Source: Sphingomonas sp.
GTDB lineage: Bacteria > Pseudomonadota > Alphaproteobacteria > Sphingomonadales > Sphingomonadaceae
Reading direction: 5' to 3'
Length of the DNA stretch: 58,834 nt
Assembly: GCF_019749955.1 (NCBI RefSeq)
Contig: NZ_JAIEPC010000012.1
Span: 1 to 58,834, forward strand
A program made the position numbers and the translations under genes. The notes under the pieces were generated by a model. That model did no database searches and had not been told where the DNA came from. It saw only the letters and a list, made by a program, of their open reading frames with translations. Shown here piece by piece: positions 7,390 through 16,590 of this stretch (positions are counted from its first letter, which is position 1; every line of letters starts with the position of its first letter).

Positions 7390-8670
7390 TCATCCAATCG
7401 CCGGGCGGCGCGCATAAATCCCGTAAGCCACAATGATCGCATAGCAGGCCGCCGGCAAGATCAACGCGAACCGCAGGTTGCTCGCATCGGCAATCAGCCC
7501 CGTCAGCGGCGGGATGACCGCACCGCCGACGATCGCCATCGCGATGATGCCCGATCCTTCGGCCGCGCGCTTGCCGAGGCCTTCGCTGGCAAGCGAAAAG
7601 ATCGTCGGGAACATGATCGCGTTCATCAACCCGATCGCCAGCATCGACCAACCCGCGATCTGGCCGGTCGTGCTGGCCGTAACCAGAATGAGCGTGATCG
7701 ATCCCGTCGCCACCGCCGCGAGCACTAGCCCTGGCGAAACGAAGCGCAGCACGACGGTGCCGATGAAACGCCCAAACATCGCGCCGCCCCAATAGAAGCC
7801 GACATAAGTCGATGCCGCGACCGCGCCGATGGCGAACACATCGGCCTGGACCAGATAATTGACGATCAGCGATCCGATCGCGACTTCGGCCCCGACATAC
7901 AGGAAAATGCAGGCCGCGCCGAAGCCGAAGCGTGGTCGTCCGAGCAGGTTGAACGCCCGCAACACGCTGCCGCTATCCTCCACCACATTGGGCAGGCGAT
8001 TGCGCCGCGTCCACACCACCCCCGCGACAATCACCAGTGCCAGCGCCAGCGCCAGATAGGTGTTGACGACGACCTGCGTCTCCGCCGTGCGATACGCGTC
8101 GAGCGCGGCACCGCTGAGCGTCTTCGGATCGACCTTCGCGAGGCTGCCGAGGATGAGATAGCCGCCGACAATCGGAAAGATCGTCGTGCCGAGCGAATTG
8201 AAGGCCTGCGCAAAGGTGAGGCGGCTCGACGTCGTCGCGGGCTTGCCGAGCAGCGAGATCAGCGGATTGGCGACCACCTGCACCGTTGTGATGCCCGCCG
8301 CGAGCACGAACAGCGCGAACAGGAACACCGCAAACGTCCCCGACTGTGATGCCGGGATGAAGAGCAGACACCCCGCCGTCATGATGACGAGCCCGATCGA
8401 CGCGGAGCGCATATAGCCCGTCTTGCGCACGATCGCGGCGGCCGGAATCGAGAAGATGAAATAAGCGGCGAAGAACGCCGACTGCACCAGCAACGCCTGA
8501 AAATAATTGAGCGTGAACAAATCTTTGAGCTTCGGGATGATCACGTCGTTCAGGCTGGTGATGCCGCCGAAGATGAAGAACAGCGCGAACACGAAAATCT
8601 GCAAGTCAGGCGCGTTCACGCCTTCGCTGGCGGCGTCGGATTGGGTTGGCGCGGACGGGGCTAGAGCCAT
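7390..8670 (-). CDS. MFS hexose transporter, FucP/GluP type (last gene of the alpha-glucan operon)
   Basis: The product is 426 residues with about 12 membrane spans. The opening of the fold (FFIFGGITSLNDVIIPKLKD) and later SRLTFAQAFNSLGTTIFPI match the L-fucose/glucose-galactose:proton symporter family. ATG 8670 is preceded by AAGGA; the codon before it is TTG. It begins nine bases after the halogenase 1 stop codon, so it belongs to the operon running from 20924. The likely role is inner-membrane uptake of glucose released in the periplasm by the GH97 and GH13 enzymes. Substrate specificity is inferred from context. Confidence 0.85.
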   Translation of the reverse strand: MALAPSAPTQSDAASEGVNAPDLQIFVFALFFIFGGITSLNDVIIPKLKDLFTLNYFQALLVQSAFFAAYFIFSIPAAAIVRKTGYMRSASIGLVIMTAGCLLFIPASQSGTFAVFLFALFVLAAGITTVQVVANPLISLLGKPATTSSRLTFAQAFNSLGTTIFPIVGGYLILGSLAKVDPKTLSGAALDAYRTAETQVVVNTYLALALALVIVAGVVWTRRNRLPNVVEDSGSVLRAFNLLGRPRFGFGAACIFLYVGAEVAIGSLIVNYLVQADVFAIGAVAASTYVGFYWGGAMFGRFIGTVVLRFVSPGLVLAAVATGSITLILVTASTTGQIAGWSMLAIGLMNAIMFPTIFSLASEGLGKRAAEGSGIIAMAIVGGAVIPPLTGLIADASNLRFALILPAACYAIIVAYGIYARRPAIG

Positions 8671-8679
8671 CAAAAATCC

Positions 8680-10185
8680 TTACGAATGTGGTGCGCCAAG
8701 CGCGGCAAGTTGTTGGTGATGCGGGGCGAAATTGCTGGCGCAACGCGCCATGAAATCGTCGATCCTCTCCATGTCGGCGCCGCCATCGACCACGCGGAGC
8801 TGCGCGTCGGGTGGGTAGCTACCATAGCCTGACAACAGGCAATACCAGCTCATCGGCGAATAATAACCCTCGATCCGCTGACGCGCGACTTCGGCGACCA
8901 TATCGCCGCCTGAATACCAGCAATGCAGCAATGCTTTGAGCGAATCCGACAGATGCGTGTTTGCCGCATTGTCGCGCCAATAGCGCGTGTCGGTGCGCTG
9001 ATTCACGCGGTAATGGCAGACGATATAGTCGCGGATCCCGTCGTAACGCGCGGCAATTGATGCATTGAACTTGTCGCGGTGGCGCGGCGTGAAGCCTCCT
9101 GCAGCCCACGCGTTGATAAAGCCCTCGACCGTCGCCTGGACAATGTGGAGCGCGGTCGCCTCGAGCGGCTCGATAAAACCCTGCGACAGCCCGACCGCCA
9201 GGCAATTGGCGGTCCAGCTCGTCTCGACTCGACCAACCTTCATCTTCAGGTGGCGCGCGGCTGGCGCGTCATCGGTCAGCCCCAGATGCGCGCGCAGCTC
9301 GGCTTCGGCCTGCTCGGGCGTCAGATAGAGCGAGGAATAGACATAGCCATTGCCGGTGCGATTGGTGAGCGGAATGTCCCAGCACCAGCCCGCCGACAGC
9401 GCGGTCGCCTTGGTATGCGCGTTGATCGCCTCGCCCATGCGCGGGGTCGGCATCACCACCGCTGAATCGTTGAACAGATTGTCGGCGAACGACCGGAAGC
9501 GCGCACCGAGCGCTTCCTGTGCGATCACGCTCCTGAAACCGCTGGCATCGACGAACAGGTCCGCTTCGATTGCCTGCCCATCCTCGGTCATCAGCGCGGC
9601 CACCTGCCCATCGGCGCCGACGCGGACCTCGGTTACCCGCAGCGGAAGATGGACCACCCCGCGCGCGGTGGCATGATCGCGGAGGTAAGCGCCGACCAGA
9701 TAGGCATCGAAATGATAGCCATAGCTCGGCTCGAACGGGAAATTCTCGCTCGGCTTCGGCCCGCGCTGCTCGGCGGCGAGGCGCGCGGGCAGATAGAAGC
9801 GATCGGGATGCGCCTCGGCGGCGATGCCCTGTCGCCGCGCGACGGTGTGGCTGAAGAAGGATTCGCCGGTGTGGACATCGAGCGCGCCGGGGAATGGGTG
9901 GAAATAGCTTTCGCACCCTGCCCGCTCCGACCAGCCGTGAAAGGCAATGCCATTTTTGTAAGTCGCGTTGCACGCCGGCATCCAGTCGCGCTCGGCGATG
10001 CCAAGCCGGTCGAAGAAGGCCTTCAACTGCGGCGTCGATCCTTCGCCGACGCCGATGATGCCGATGTCGGGACTTTCAATGACCGTAACGCGCGCGCGGG
10101 GCCAGGCGTGGGCGAACAAATTGGCCGCCATCCAGCCGGCAGTCCCGCCGCCGAGCACGACAATGCGACGCGCGCCTTCAGTCAT
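8680..10185 (-). CDS. Flavin-dependent (tryptophan-type) halogenase 1
   Basis: The product is 501 residues, the usual length for this family. The FAD motif GGGTAGW is at 12-18. Lys77 (in NATYK) aligns by motif with catalytic Lys79 of PrnA, the halogenase signature WxWxIP is at 267-272 (WCWDIP), and EPLEAT at 339-344 places Glu342 where PrnA has Glu346. The residue after that Glu is Ala instead of the usual Ser. These enzymes use FADH2 and O2 to make hypohalous acid and halogenate an aromatic substrate. No flavin reductase is in the window. The gene overlaps the upstream esterase gene by eight bases. Substrate unknown; it differs clearly from the second halogenase of the same operon. Confidence 0.88.
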   Translation of the reverse strand: MTEGARRIVVLGGGTAGWMAANLFAHAWPRARVTVIESPDIGIIGVGEGSTPQLKAFFDRLGIAERDWMPACNATYKNGIAFHGWSERAGCESYFHPFPGALDVHTGESFFSHTVARRQGIAAEAHPDRFYLPARLAAEQRGPKPSENFPFEPSYGYHFDAYLVGAYLRDHATARGVVHLPLRVTEVRVGADGQVAALMTEDGQAIEADLFVDASGFRSVIAQEALGARFRSFADNLFNDSAVVMPTPRMGEAINAHTKATALSAGWCWDIPLTNRTGNGYVYSSLYLTPEQAEAELRAHLGLTDDAPAARHLKMKVGRVETSWTANCLAVGLSQGFIEPLEATALHIVQATVEGFINAWAAGGFTPRHRDKFNASIAARYDGIRDYIVCHYRVNQRTDTRYWRDNAANTHLSDSLKALLHCWYSGGDMVAEVARQRIEGYYSPMSWYCLLSGYGSYPPDAQLRVVDGGADMERIDDFMARCASNFAPHHQQLAALGAPHS

Positions 10186-11107
10186 TCACATGCGGGCCGA
10201 GCAACCAGCCGAAAATCTCGTCGAGCCGCGCATTCCAGGCATTTTCCTCATGCGCGGTGCCGGGGTAGCTGCGCGTCTCATAATCTTGCTGCGGCCGCCA
10301 GCCGACCCTGATCAGCGTCGCGTCCACCGCCGTTTGCCACGGCCCATAATATTGGTCGAGCGTTTGGTCGCCATGATCGAACCATATGTAGCGCCCCGAC
10401 GCCGGGCCAAGCCGCTCGGTCAGATATTTGGTCCATACGCCGTTGATCTCGGCCCGGTTTTCGTCGGCACGGACCGGGTCGATCAGCGGCCAATGGGTGG
10501 AGACGCAACCCGCTTTGCCGAAAACCTGCGGATATTCGGCAATCGCATAGAGCGAGATCAGCCCGCCCATGCTCGACCCCACGATCGCGGTATGGTCGCG
10601 GTCGGGCTTGGTCCGGTACCTTCTGTCGATCATCGGCTTCAGTTCGCCGGTCAGAAACTTCAGATAGGCGTCCGACCGGATCGGCCCTTGCACGAACGGC
10701 TGACCATAGGCGCGAACGGCGGGCGACAGCGCCTCATACACGCGCTGCGGCATGTAGGTGCGCGCCCGATCGGTACCGTGACTGTAGATGCCGACGATGA
10801 TCACGGGATCGATCTGCTTCGCCGCCACCAGCCGCATGACCGACTTGTCTGCCGCCCATATCTTGTTGAAAATAGACTTCTTCAGAAAGAATAGATTCTC
10901 CGCGTCCTGCATATAGACCACGCCGTAGCGCTGCTTGCCGCCAGCATAGCCAGGCGGGAGCCAGATCGTGACGTGCGACGGGCCGATGTTGACGGAGCCG
11001 AATTTGGGCAGATCGACGAAGCTGCCGGTGACGGCAACCGGCGCCTTCTTCGCCAGCACGGGACCCGCGAAAAGCATCGCCAGCAGCAGGATCAGCGCAC
11101 GGATCAT
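10178..11107 (-). CDS. Secreted Fes/esterase-D-like alpha/beta hydrolase
   Basis: The product is 309 residues with a signal peptide (MIRALILLLAMLFAGPVLA). The alpha/beta-hydrolase triad is visible: nucleophile elbow GSSMGG with Ser179, probable Asp244 (FDHGDQTLD), and His286 in GTAHEE. This pattern belongs to the esterase D/Fes/IroE/YbbA group, which hydrolyses siderophore or carbohydrate acyl esters, and CE1 enzymes share the same fold. It overlaps the GH97 gene (4 bases) and halogenase 1 (8 bases), so it is co-translated with them. In a starch locus it might remove ester substituents from glucans. That role is inference; other Fes-like substrates are possible. Confidence 0.82.
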   Translation of the reverse strand: MIRALILLLAMLFAGPVLAKKAPVAVTGSFVDLPKFGSVNIGPSHVTIWLPPGYAGGKQRYGVVYMQDAENLFFLKKSIFNKIWAADKSVMRLVAAKQIDPVIIVGIYSHGTDRARTYMPQRVYEALSPAVRAYGQPFVQGPIRSDAYLKFLTGELKPMIDRRYRTKPDRDHTAIVGSSMGGLISLYAIAEYPQVFGKAGCVSTHWPLIDPVRADENRAEINGVWTKYLTERLGPASGRYIWFDHGDQTLDQYYGPWQTAVDATLIRVGWRPQQDYETRSYPGTAHEENAWNARLDEIFGWLLGPHVND

Positions 11108-13149
11108 TTCTTCCCCTTTGGCGCCACGAAGCGGATCGCCTGCCCGCCGCCGGGTGCCAGCGCGAGCGTCAGCGTATCGGCGGCGGTGACTTTGCGGCTT
11201 TCGATCACGATCGCATGGCGCTTGTCGGTGCGATAGTCGGCATCGGGCGCATCGCGATAGATTTGCGCGATATAGGTCTTGCCGGGATCGAGGAAGTCGA
11301 GCTTCGCCGTCAGCGTCCGCGCCTCTTCATCGCCGACCGCGCCGAGGAACCAGTCCGCGCCGCCGCGCACCTTGCGCGCGATTACCGCATAATCGCCGGG
11401 TTCGCCCGCCAGCACGCGCGTGTCTTCCCAATCGGTCGGCACATCCTTGATGAACTGGAATGCGGCCATGTGCTGCGCGTAATTTTCGGGCGTGTCGGCG
11501 GCCATCACCACGGGCGAATAGAGCACGACGTAAAGCGCGAGCTGCTTGGCTTCGGTCGACCATATGTCGCTGTTGTCCTGGCCCGTGAGGCTCAGCACGC
11601 CGGGGGTGAAATCCATCGGCCCTTCGAGCATGCGCGTGAATACCAGATTGGCTTCATGCTCGGGAGGGTTCTTGTTGCCCCAGGCGTTATACTCCATCCC
11701 GCGCGATCCTTCGCGTGCGACCCAATTGGGATAGGTTCGGTGCAGCCCGGTGCCCTTGATCGGCTCATGGCTGTCGATCGCGACCTTATACTTGGCGGCG
11801 GCTTCGAGCACGCGGATGTGGTGGTTCGCCATCCACTGCCCCTCGTGCCATTCGCGCAAGGGCGTGCCATCGGCATCGACGCGCTCGATCTGGCCGGCGT
11901 CGGTGACATAGCCGGTCTTCACGACCATCTCGTTGTGATCGGCGGCGAATTTGAACGCCGCGTCGAACTGGTTCTCATAATGACTCGCTGAACCACCGGT
12001 CTCGTGGTGGCCGATCAGCCGCACGCCCTTGACCTTGCCATAGGCCGCGAGCGCGTCGGCATCGAAATCCGCCGTTGGCTGGGCGAAGTTCATGTCATTG
12101 CCATTGCCGAACCAGTCGCCGTCCCAGCCGACATTCCAGCCCTCGACAAGCACACCGGCAAGGCCATTGGCAGCGGCGAAGTCGATATAGCGTTTGACAT
12201 TGGCGGTCGTTGCGCCGTGCTTGGGCCCGCGTGCCCAGCTCCACTCGCCCTTGATCAGGTTCCACCACACGCCAACGAACTTGCCGGGCTTGAACCAGCT
12301 CATGTCGCCGAGCTTGTTGGGCTCGTTGAGGTTGAGCATCAGGTGGCTCATGTAAATGCCCGGCGCATCATCGGCGAGGATCAGCGTGCGCCACGGCGTA
12401 TGCCAAGCACCGACACGCGTGACCTTGGGGCGCCCGGCTCCGGCGGTCAGCGCCGCGCGCAGCGTGTTGCCCTCGGTCCGCGCGACCGCCATCCCCGAAT
12501 AATCGACCAGCGCGGCTTCGTGCAAAGCCACATAGGTGCCGTCGTCGAGCTTGATCGTCACGGGCGTGTCCGCTGTGCCGACCGCGGACAGCGGCGTCTT
12601 GTTGTAGAGATATTCCTCGCGATTCCACAGGAAGGCGGGCTTCCACCACGCGGTGCCGCCGCTCGCAAAGGCGAATTCGGTCAGCTCGTCAGCGATATTG
12701 GCAGTCTTGAGCGCGGCTTGTTCCGGGAAATCATAGCGAAAGCCGACGCCGTCGTCGTAAAGGCGGAAGACGACGTTGAACTGGCGGCCAAGCGCACCCT
12801 TGTCCTTGAAGCGCACCGTGAGTTCGCGGAAGTGATTGCGGATCGTGCGCCATTCACCCCAGGGCTGTTCCCATGTCGCATCGGCGTCACGCGTGCTGGC
12901 AGAGACAAACATCAGGTTGCGTTCGATCTTGGGCTGGTCGGTGAACAGGAAACCCAGCCGCGAGGGATTGATTACCGGCTTGCCCCGACGGCTTACGGTA
13001 TAGAGGACGCGCCCGTCGCCATCGACGTACAACGCCGCCGAGACGATATTACCCGGCGAGCTCACCTGCGCGACGGGCTTGTCCTGCGCCAGCGCCGGAC
13101 CACCGGTCAGCAGCATCGCCGCCAGCGCCATCATCATCCGCCGCCACAT
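11104..13149 (-). CDS. GH97 family alpha-glucosidase (SusB-like), periplasmic
   Basis: The product is 681 residues. ATG 13149 gives a signal peptide (MWRRMMMALAAMLLTGGPALA) and sits seven bases after AGGAG; upstream in-frame ATGs are poorly spaced. Fold landmarks of GH97 appear in order: an N-terminal beta-sandwich (about 25-270), then a barrel with GVWWNLIKGEWSWA, VEGWNVGWDGDW, LIGHHETGG, SHEPIKGTGLHRTYPN and GMEYNAWG, which supply several Glu candidates for the calcium-dependent inverting mechanism known from SusB. It would release glucose from maltooligosaccharides. Some GH97 enzymes are retaining alpha-galactosidases; the starch context favours glucosidase. Confidence 0.87.
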   Translation of the reverse strand: MWRRMMMALAAMLLTGGPALAQDKPVAQVSSPGNIVSAALYVDGDGRVLYTVSRRGKPVINPSRLGFLFTDQPKIERNLMFVSASTRDADATWEQPWGEWRTIRNHFRELTVRFKDKGALGRQFNVVFRLYDDGVGFRYDFPEQAALKTANIADELTEFAFASGGTAWWKPAFLWNREEYLYNKTPLSAVGTADTPVTIKLDDGTYVALHEAALVDYSGMAVARTEGNTLRAALTAGAGRPKVTRVGAWHTPWRTLILADDAPGIYMSHLMLNLNEPNKLGDMSWFKPGKFVGVWWNLIKGEWSWARGPKHGATTANVKRYIDFAAANGLAGVLVEGWNVGWDGDWFGNGNDMNFAQPTADFDADALAAYGKVKGVRLIGHHETGGSASHYENQFDAAFKFAADHNEMVVKTGYVTDAGQIERVDADGTPLREWHEGQWMANHHIRVLEAAAKYKVAIDSHEPIKGTGLHRTYPNWVAREGSRGMEYNAWGNKNPPEHEANLVFTRMLEGPMDFTPGVLSLTGQDNSDIWSTEAKQLALYVVLYSPVVMAADTPENYAQHMAAFQFIKDVPTDWEDTRVLAGEPGDYAVIARKVRGGADWFLGAVGDEEARTLTAKLDFLDPGKTYIAQIYRDAPDADYRTDKRHAIVIESRKVTAADTLTLALAPGGGQAIRFVAPKGKK

Positions 13150-13162
13150 CGTCATTCTCCTG

Positions 13163-14791
13163 TTACGCAACATGGCGCGCGACCAGACCGGCAAAACCAC
13201 CGAGCCGCCAGTCATTCACCAATCCCACTGATTCGATCACCCGCCACGCGCCGGGTTGCGCGGGCTGCCAGTCGACCGGCGCCTCGCCCAGATTGAACAC
13301 GCACAGCAACCGCTCGCCCGCGACCGCACGTTCGAACGCGAGGATGTTGTCGGCGGCTGCCACCACACGCATGTCGCCGACCAGCAACGCATCGCTCGAT
13401 TGGCGCAGCGCGACCATCCGACGCGTGAGCGCGAGCATCGATTCCGGATCGTCGTCCTGCACCGCCACCGCCAGCGCCGCGTGTTCCTCGCCAATCGGCA
13501 GCCACGGCTTGGCCTCGCTGAAGCCTAGCCCGGCGCTGCCCCCGCACCACGGCATCGGCGTGCGCGCGCCATCGCGGCCCAAGGTCAGCGGCCAGTTGGC
13601 GATCGCTTCAGGGTCGCGCAACTCGTCAAAGCCGATCGCGACTTGCGGCAGCCCGAGTTCCTCGCCCTGATAGATGAAGACATCGCCGCGCAGGCACAGC
13701 AGCAACAGCATCGCCATCCGCGCATAGGCATCGCGCGCATGCGGCGGCGCCCAGCGCGACACGGCGCGCGGCGCGTCGTGGTTCGAAAACGCCCAGCTCG
13801 GCCAGCCCATGCCGGGCACGTCGGGCCAGCATTCGGCGGCTTCGCGCACCAGCGCGGGCGTCAGCTGCGCGGCATAGAGAAAGTCGAAGCCATAGGCCGA
13901 ATTGAAGCGCCGATCATAGGCGGTGAACGCCTTCATCTCGCGGTCGCTGTCGTTGCCGCCGACTTCGGCCACCGTGAAGCGCTCGCCATAGCTATCGAGC
14001 AGGCTGCGCAACCGCTCGATAAAGCCCGGGATGTCGGGATGCGACTGGTTGTGGATGTGCAGTTGGAAGTCGAACGAGCGCGTGCGAAGACCATTGCCGG
14101 GCGGCGCGGGCGGATTATCGGTCAGCGCCGGATCATGCATCGCGAAATTGATCGCATCGACGCGGAATCCGTCGACCCCACGATCGAGCCAGAAAGCGGC
14201 GGTATCGAGCAATGCCTGCTGCACATCAGGATGATGCACGTTGAGCTGCGGCTGGCTGCTCAGGAAATTGTGCATGTAATATTGGCGGCGGCGCGCGTCC
14301 CAGGTCCAGGCCGGGCCACCGAACACCGACTGCCAATTGCTCGGCGGCGAGCCATCGGGCTTGGCGTCGGCCCAGACATACCAGTCGGCCTTCGCATTGC
14401 TCTGGTCGCTGCGGCTCTGCGTAAACCAGTCATGCTGGTCCGACGTGTGCGCATAGACCTGATCAATGATGATCTTGAGCCCGAGTTCGTGCCCGCGCGC
14501 GATCAGCGCGTCGAAATCGGCGAGCGTGCCGAAAATCGGATCGACGTCGCAATAATCGCTCACGTCATAGCCGAAGTCGTTCATCGGCGACGGGAAGAAG
14601 GGCGACAACCACACCGCATCAACGCCGAGCGACGCGATATGCTCAAGCCGTGCGGTAATGCCCGGCAGATCGCCAATCCCGTCGCCATTCGAATCGGCGA
14701 AGGAGCGCGGATAGACCTGATAGATCGTCGCCCCGCGCCACCATTCGCGCGTCAATCTCGGTCGGGGCTGTCGGGCAAGCGCGTCAGTCAT
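13163..14791 (-). CDS. GH13 alpha-glucosidase
   Basis: The product is 542 residues from ATG 14791, whose A overlaps the stop codon of the upstream amylase gene (TGATG). The GH13 catalytic residues are present: nucleophile Asp212 in DGFRVDAINF, acid/base Glu276 in FTVAEVGG, and transition-state Asp339 in FSNHDAPR. The start region with EWWRGATIYQVYPRSFADSN and the calcium-like DSNGDGIGD motif is typical of oligo-1,6-glucosidase/alpha-glucosidase subfamilies. I see no signal peptide, so it probably acts in the cytoplasm on maltose or maltodextrins brought in by the MFS transporters. Subfamily placement (possibly GH13_23) is tentative. Confidence 0.9.
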   Translation of the reverse strand: MTDALARQPRPRLTREWWRGATIYQVYPRSFADSNGDGIGDLPGITARLEHIASLGVDAVWLSPFFPSPMNDFGYDVSDYCDVDPIFGTLADFDALIARGHELGLKIIIDQVYAHTSDQHDWFTQSRSDQSNAKADWYVWADAKPDGSPPSNWQSVFGGPAWTWDARRRQYYMHNFLSSQPQLNVHHPDVQQALLDTAAFWLDRGVDGFRVDAINFAMHDPALTDNPPAPPGNGLRTRSFDFQLHIHNQSHPDIPGFIERLRSLLDSYGERFTVAEVGGNDSDREMKAFTAYDRRFNSAYGFDFLYAAQLTPALVREAAECWPDVPGMGWPSWAFSNHDAPRAVSRWAPPHARDAYARMAMLLLLCLRGDVFIYQGEELGLPQVAIGFDELRDPEAIANWPLTLGRDGARTPMPWCGGSAGLGFSEAKPWLPIGEEHAALAVAVQDDDPESMLALTRRMVALRQSSDALLVGDMRVVAAADNILAFERAVAGERLLCVFNLGEAPVDWQPAQPGAWRVIESVGLVNDWRLGGFAGLVARHVA

Positions 14792-16590
14792 CAGGGGCGT
14801 TCTGCCTTGCAGATCATGAAGTCGAGCGGGGCAAGCGTGATCGCGACGCTGCCGGGTGCGATCGGCGCTGCGGGGCAAGTGCCACGCAAGGCGCTGAACC
14901 GGGTGGTCGCGGGGTCAATCGCGACATTGGCGCTGATCGGCTTGGTGGTCGTGTTGAACACGAGGAGGACCTCCTGCCCGCTCGCCGCGTCGATCCGCGA
15001 TACGGCAAAGACGCCAGCCTCTTTGCCGACCGCGCGCACGACCGTGCGCCCCCGCGTCAATGCGGGATGCGCGACCCGCAGCTTCGCGAGATCGGCGATC
15101 AACCTGTAGAGCGGATGCGCTTCGTCGAAATTGGCCTGTGCGGTGGTCGATTTGGTGCCGAGCAGGACATTATCGTTATAGACCGCTACCTTCGACGCGA
15201 ACATGTCCTCGCGCGCGTCCTGATCGCCACCGTCGCCGACAAAGCCCTGCTCATCGCCCGAATAGATCGTCGGCACGCCGCGCAAGGTCAGCAGCATCGC
15301 GTGCGCGAGCTTCACCCGCGCGAACAGTTCGTCGTCCGAGATGCCCGGTCGCGCTTTGCGAAGATGCGTCCCCAAGCGCGCAATATCGTGATTGCTCAGA
15401 AAGGTCGGCATGTGTCGCGCGGCATCCGGGCCGCCCTCGAACAGGATATCATTGGCGAACAACCGCTCGAGCGCTTCCGATCCACGATTGGTGCCGAGCG
15501 ATTCGACCACGGCCCAGGTGAAGGCGAAGTCGAGCGAATCATAGCGATCGGTGCGGTTATACCGCGCCAGCGTCGCGCTGTCGGTGCCGTCGACCATGAC
15601 TTCGGCGAAGATGTGGAAATTGGCGATGCCGCGCGCCTTGGCGCGGGCTTTCATCGCCGGGACGAAGGCCTGCCAGAATTCGGAATTGACGTGCTTCGAC
15701 GTATCGATGCGAAAGCCGTCGATACCGAAATCGTCGACCCATTGGCCGAAAATGTCGATGAACCCTTGCGCAACGCGCGGATTTTCGGTGGCGACATCGT
15801 CAAGCCCGACAAAGTCGCCATAGACGACGCTTTCGCCCTTCCAGTACGAATTGCCGCGATTGTGGTAATAGCGAATGTCGTTGAGCCAATCAGGAACCTT
15901 GGCGTGTTCCTCGCCCTTGGGCACGAAGGGCTGATAAGCGAAGTTCATGTCGGTCAGCCGCGCAAAATTCTCCGGCGTCTGCACGGCATCACCCAAGAAG
16001 CCCGGGTTGATCGGCGCACCGCCAGCGGCACCTCGGCGCGAAAAGGGGTAGTCGGCCTTGCTGCGATAGGCGCAGTCGCCGGGGCAGTCGCGGTATTGGA
16101 TGACGTCAGCGGTGTGATTGACGACGATGTCCATATACACTTTCACGCCGCGCGCGTGCGCTGCGTCAACCAGCGCCTTGAAATCGGCATTGGTGCCGAA
16201 ATGCGGGTCGACCTGCGTAAAATCGGTGATCCAGTAACCGTGGTAGCCCGAGGATTCCTGTCCCGGCGGCCCCTGCACGGGCTTGTTCTTGAAGATCGGC
16301 GCCACCCAGATCGCGGTCGCGCCGAGATTCTGAATGTAATCGAGCCGCTTGATCAAGCCCTTCAGGTCGCCGCCGTGGTAGAAGCCCTTGGCCGCCGGAT
16401 CGAACCCCGTCTTCAACCGGTCGCCGCTCAGGCCGCCCCGGTCGTTCGCCGGATCGCCATTTTCGAAGCGATCGGGCAGCACGAAATAGATGACTTCGTC
16501 TTCGGGCAGGCGCGCCCGATAATCCTGCGCGATCGCAGGCACCGCTGCGGTCGCCGCAAGCAGCGCGCTCAGCAACAACCGGCGGATCAT
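14791..16590 (-). CDS. Secreted GH13 alpha-amylase
   Basis: The product is 599 residues with a clear signal peptide (MIRRLLLSALLAATAAVPAIAQ). Catalytic residues are Asp296 (DGFRIDTSKHV), Glu330 (FHIFAEVM) and Asp402 (FLSNHD), with the conserved MDIVVNHT at about 153-160. A cysteine pair (DCPGDC) near 169-173 may form a disulfide, consistent with export. The opening VIYFVLPDRFENGDPANDRG is seen in periplasmic or outer-membrane amylases and cyclomaltodextrinases. It would cut starch or maltodextrin into fragments for the TonB-dependent receptor or for the GH97 enzyme. It overlaps halogenase 2 by four bases (ATGA). Confidence 0.9.
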   Translation of the reverse strand: MIRRLLLSALLAATAAVPAIAQDYRARLPEDEVIYFVLPDRFENGDPANDRGGLSGDRLKTGFDPAAKGFYHGGDLKGLIKRLDYIQNLGATAIWVAPIFKNKPVQGPPGQESSGYHGYWITDFTQVDPHFGTNADFKALVDAAHARGVKVYMDIVVNHTADVIQYRDCPGDCAYRSKADYPFSRRGAAGGAPINPGFLGDAVQTPENFARLTDMNFAYQPFVPKGEEHAKVPDWLNDIRYYHNRGNSYWKGESVVYGDFVGLDDVATENPRVAQGFIDIFGQWVDDFGIDGFRIDTSKHVNSEFWQAFVPAMKARAKARGIANFHIFAEVMVDGTDSATLARYNRTDRYDSLDFAFTWAVVESLGTNRGSEALERLFANDILFEGGPDAARHMPTFLSNHDIARLGTHLRKARPGISDDELFARVKLAHAMLLTLRGVPTIYSGDEQGFVGDGGDQDAREDMFASKVAVYNDNVLLGTKSTTAQANFDEAHPLYRLIADLAKLRVAHPALTRGRTVVRAVGKEAGVFAVSRIDAASGQEVLLVFNTTTKPISANVAIDPATTRFSALRGTCPAAPIAPGSVAITLAPLDFMICKAERP

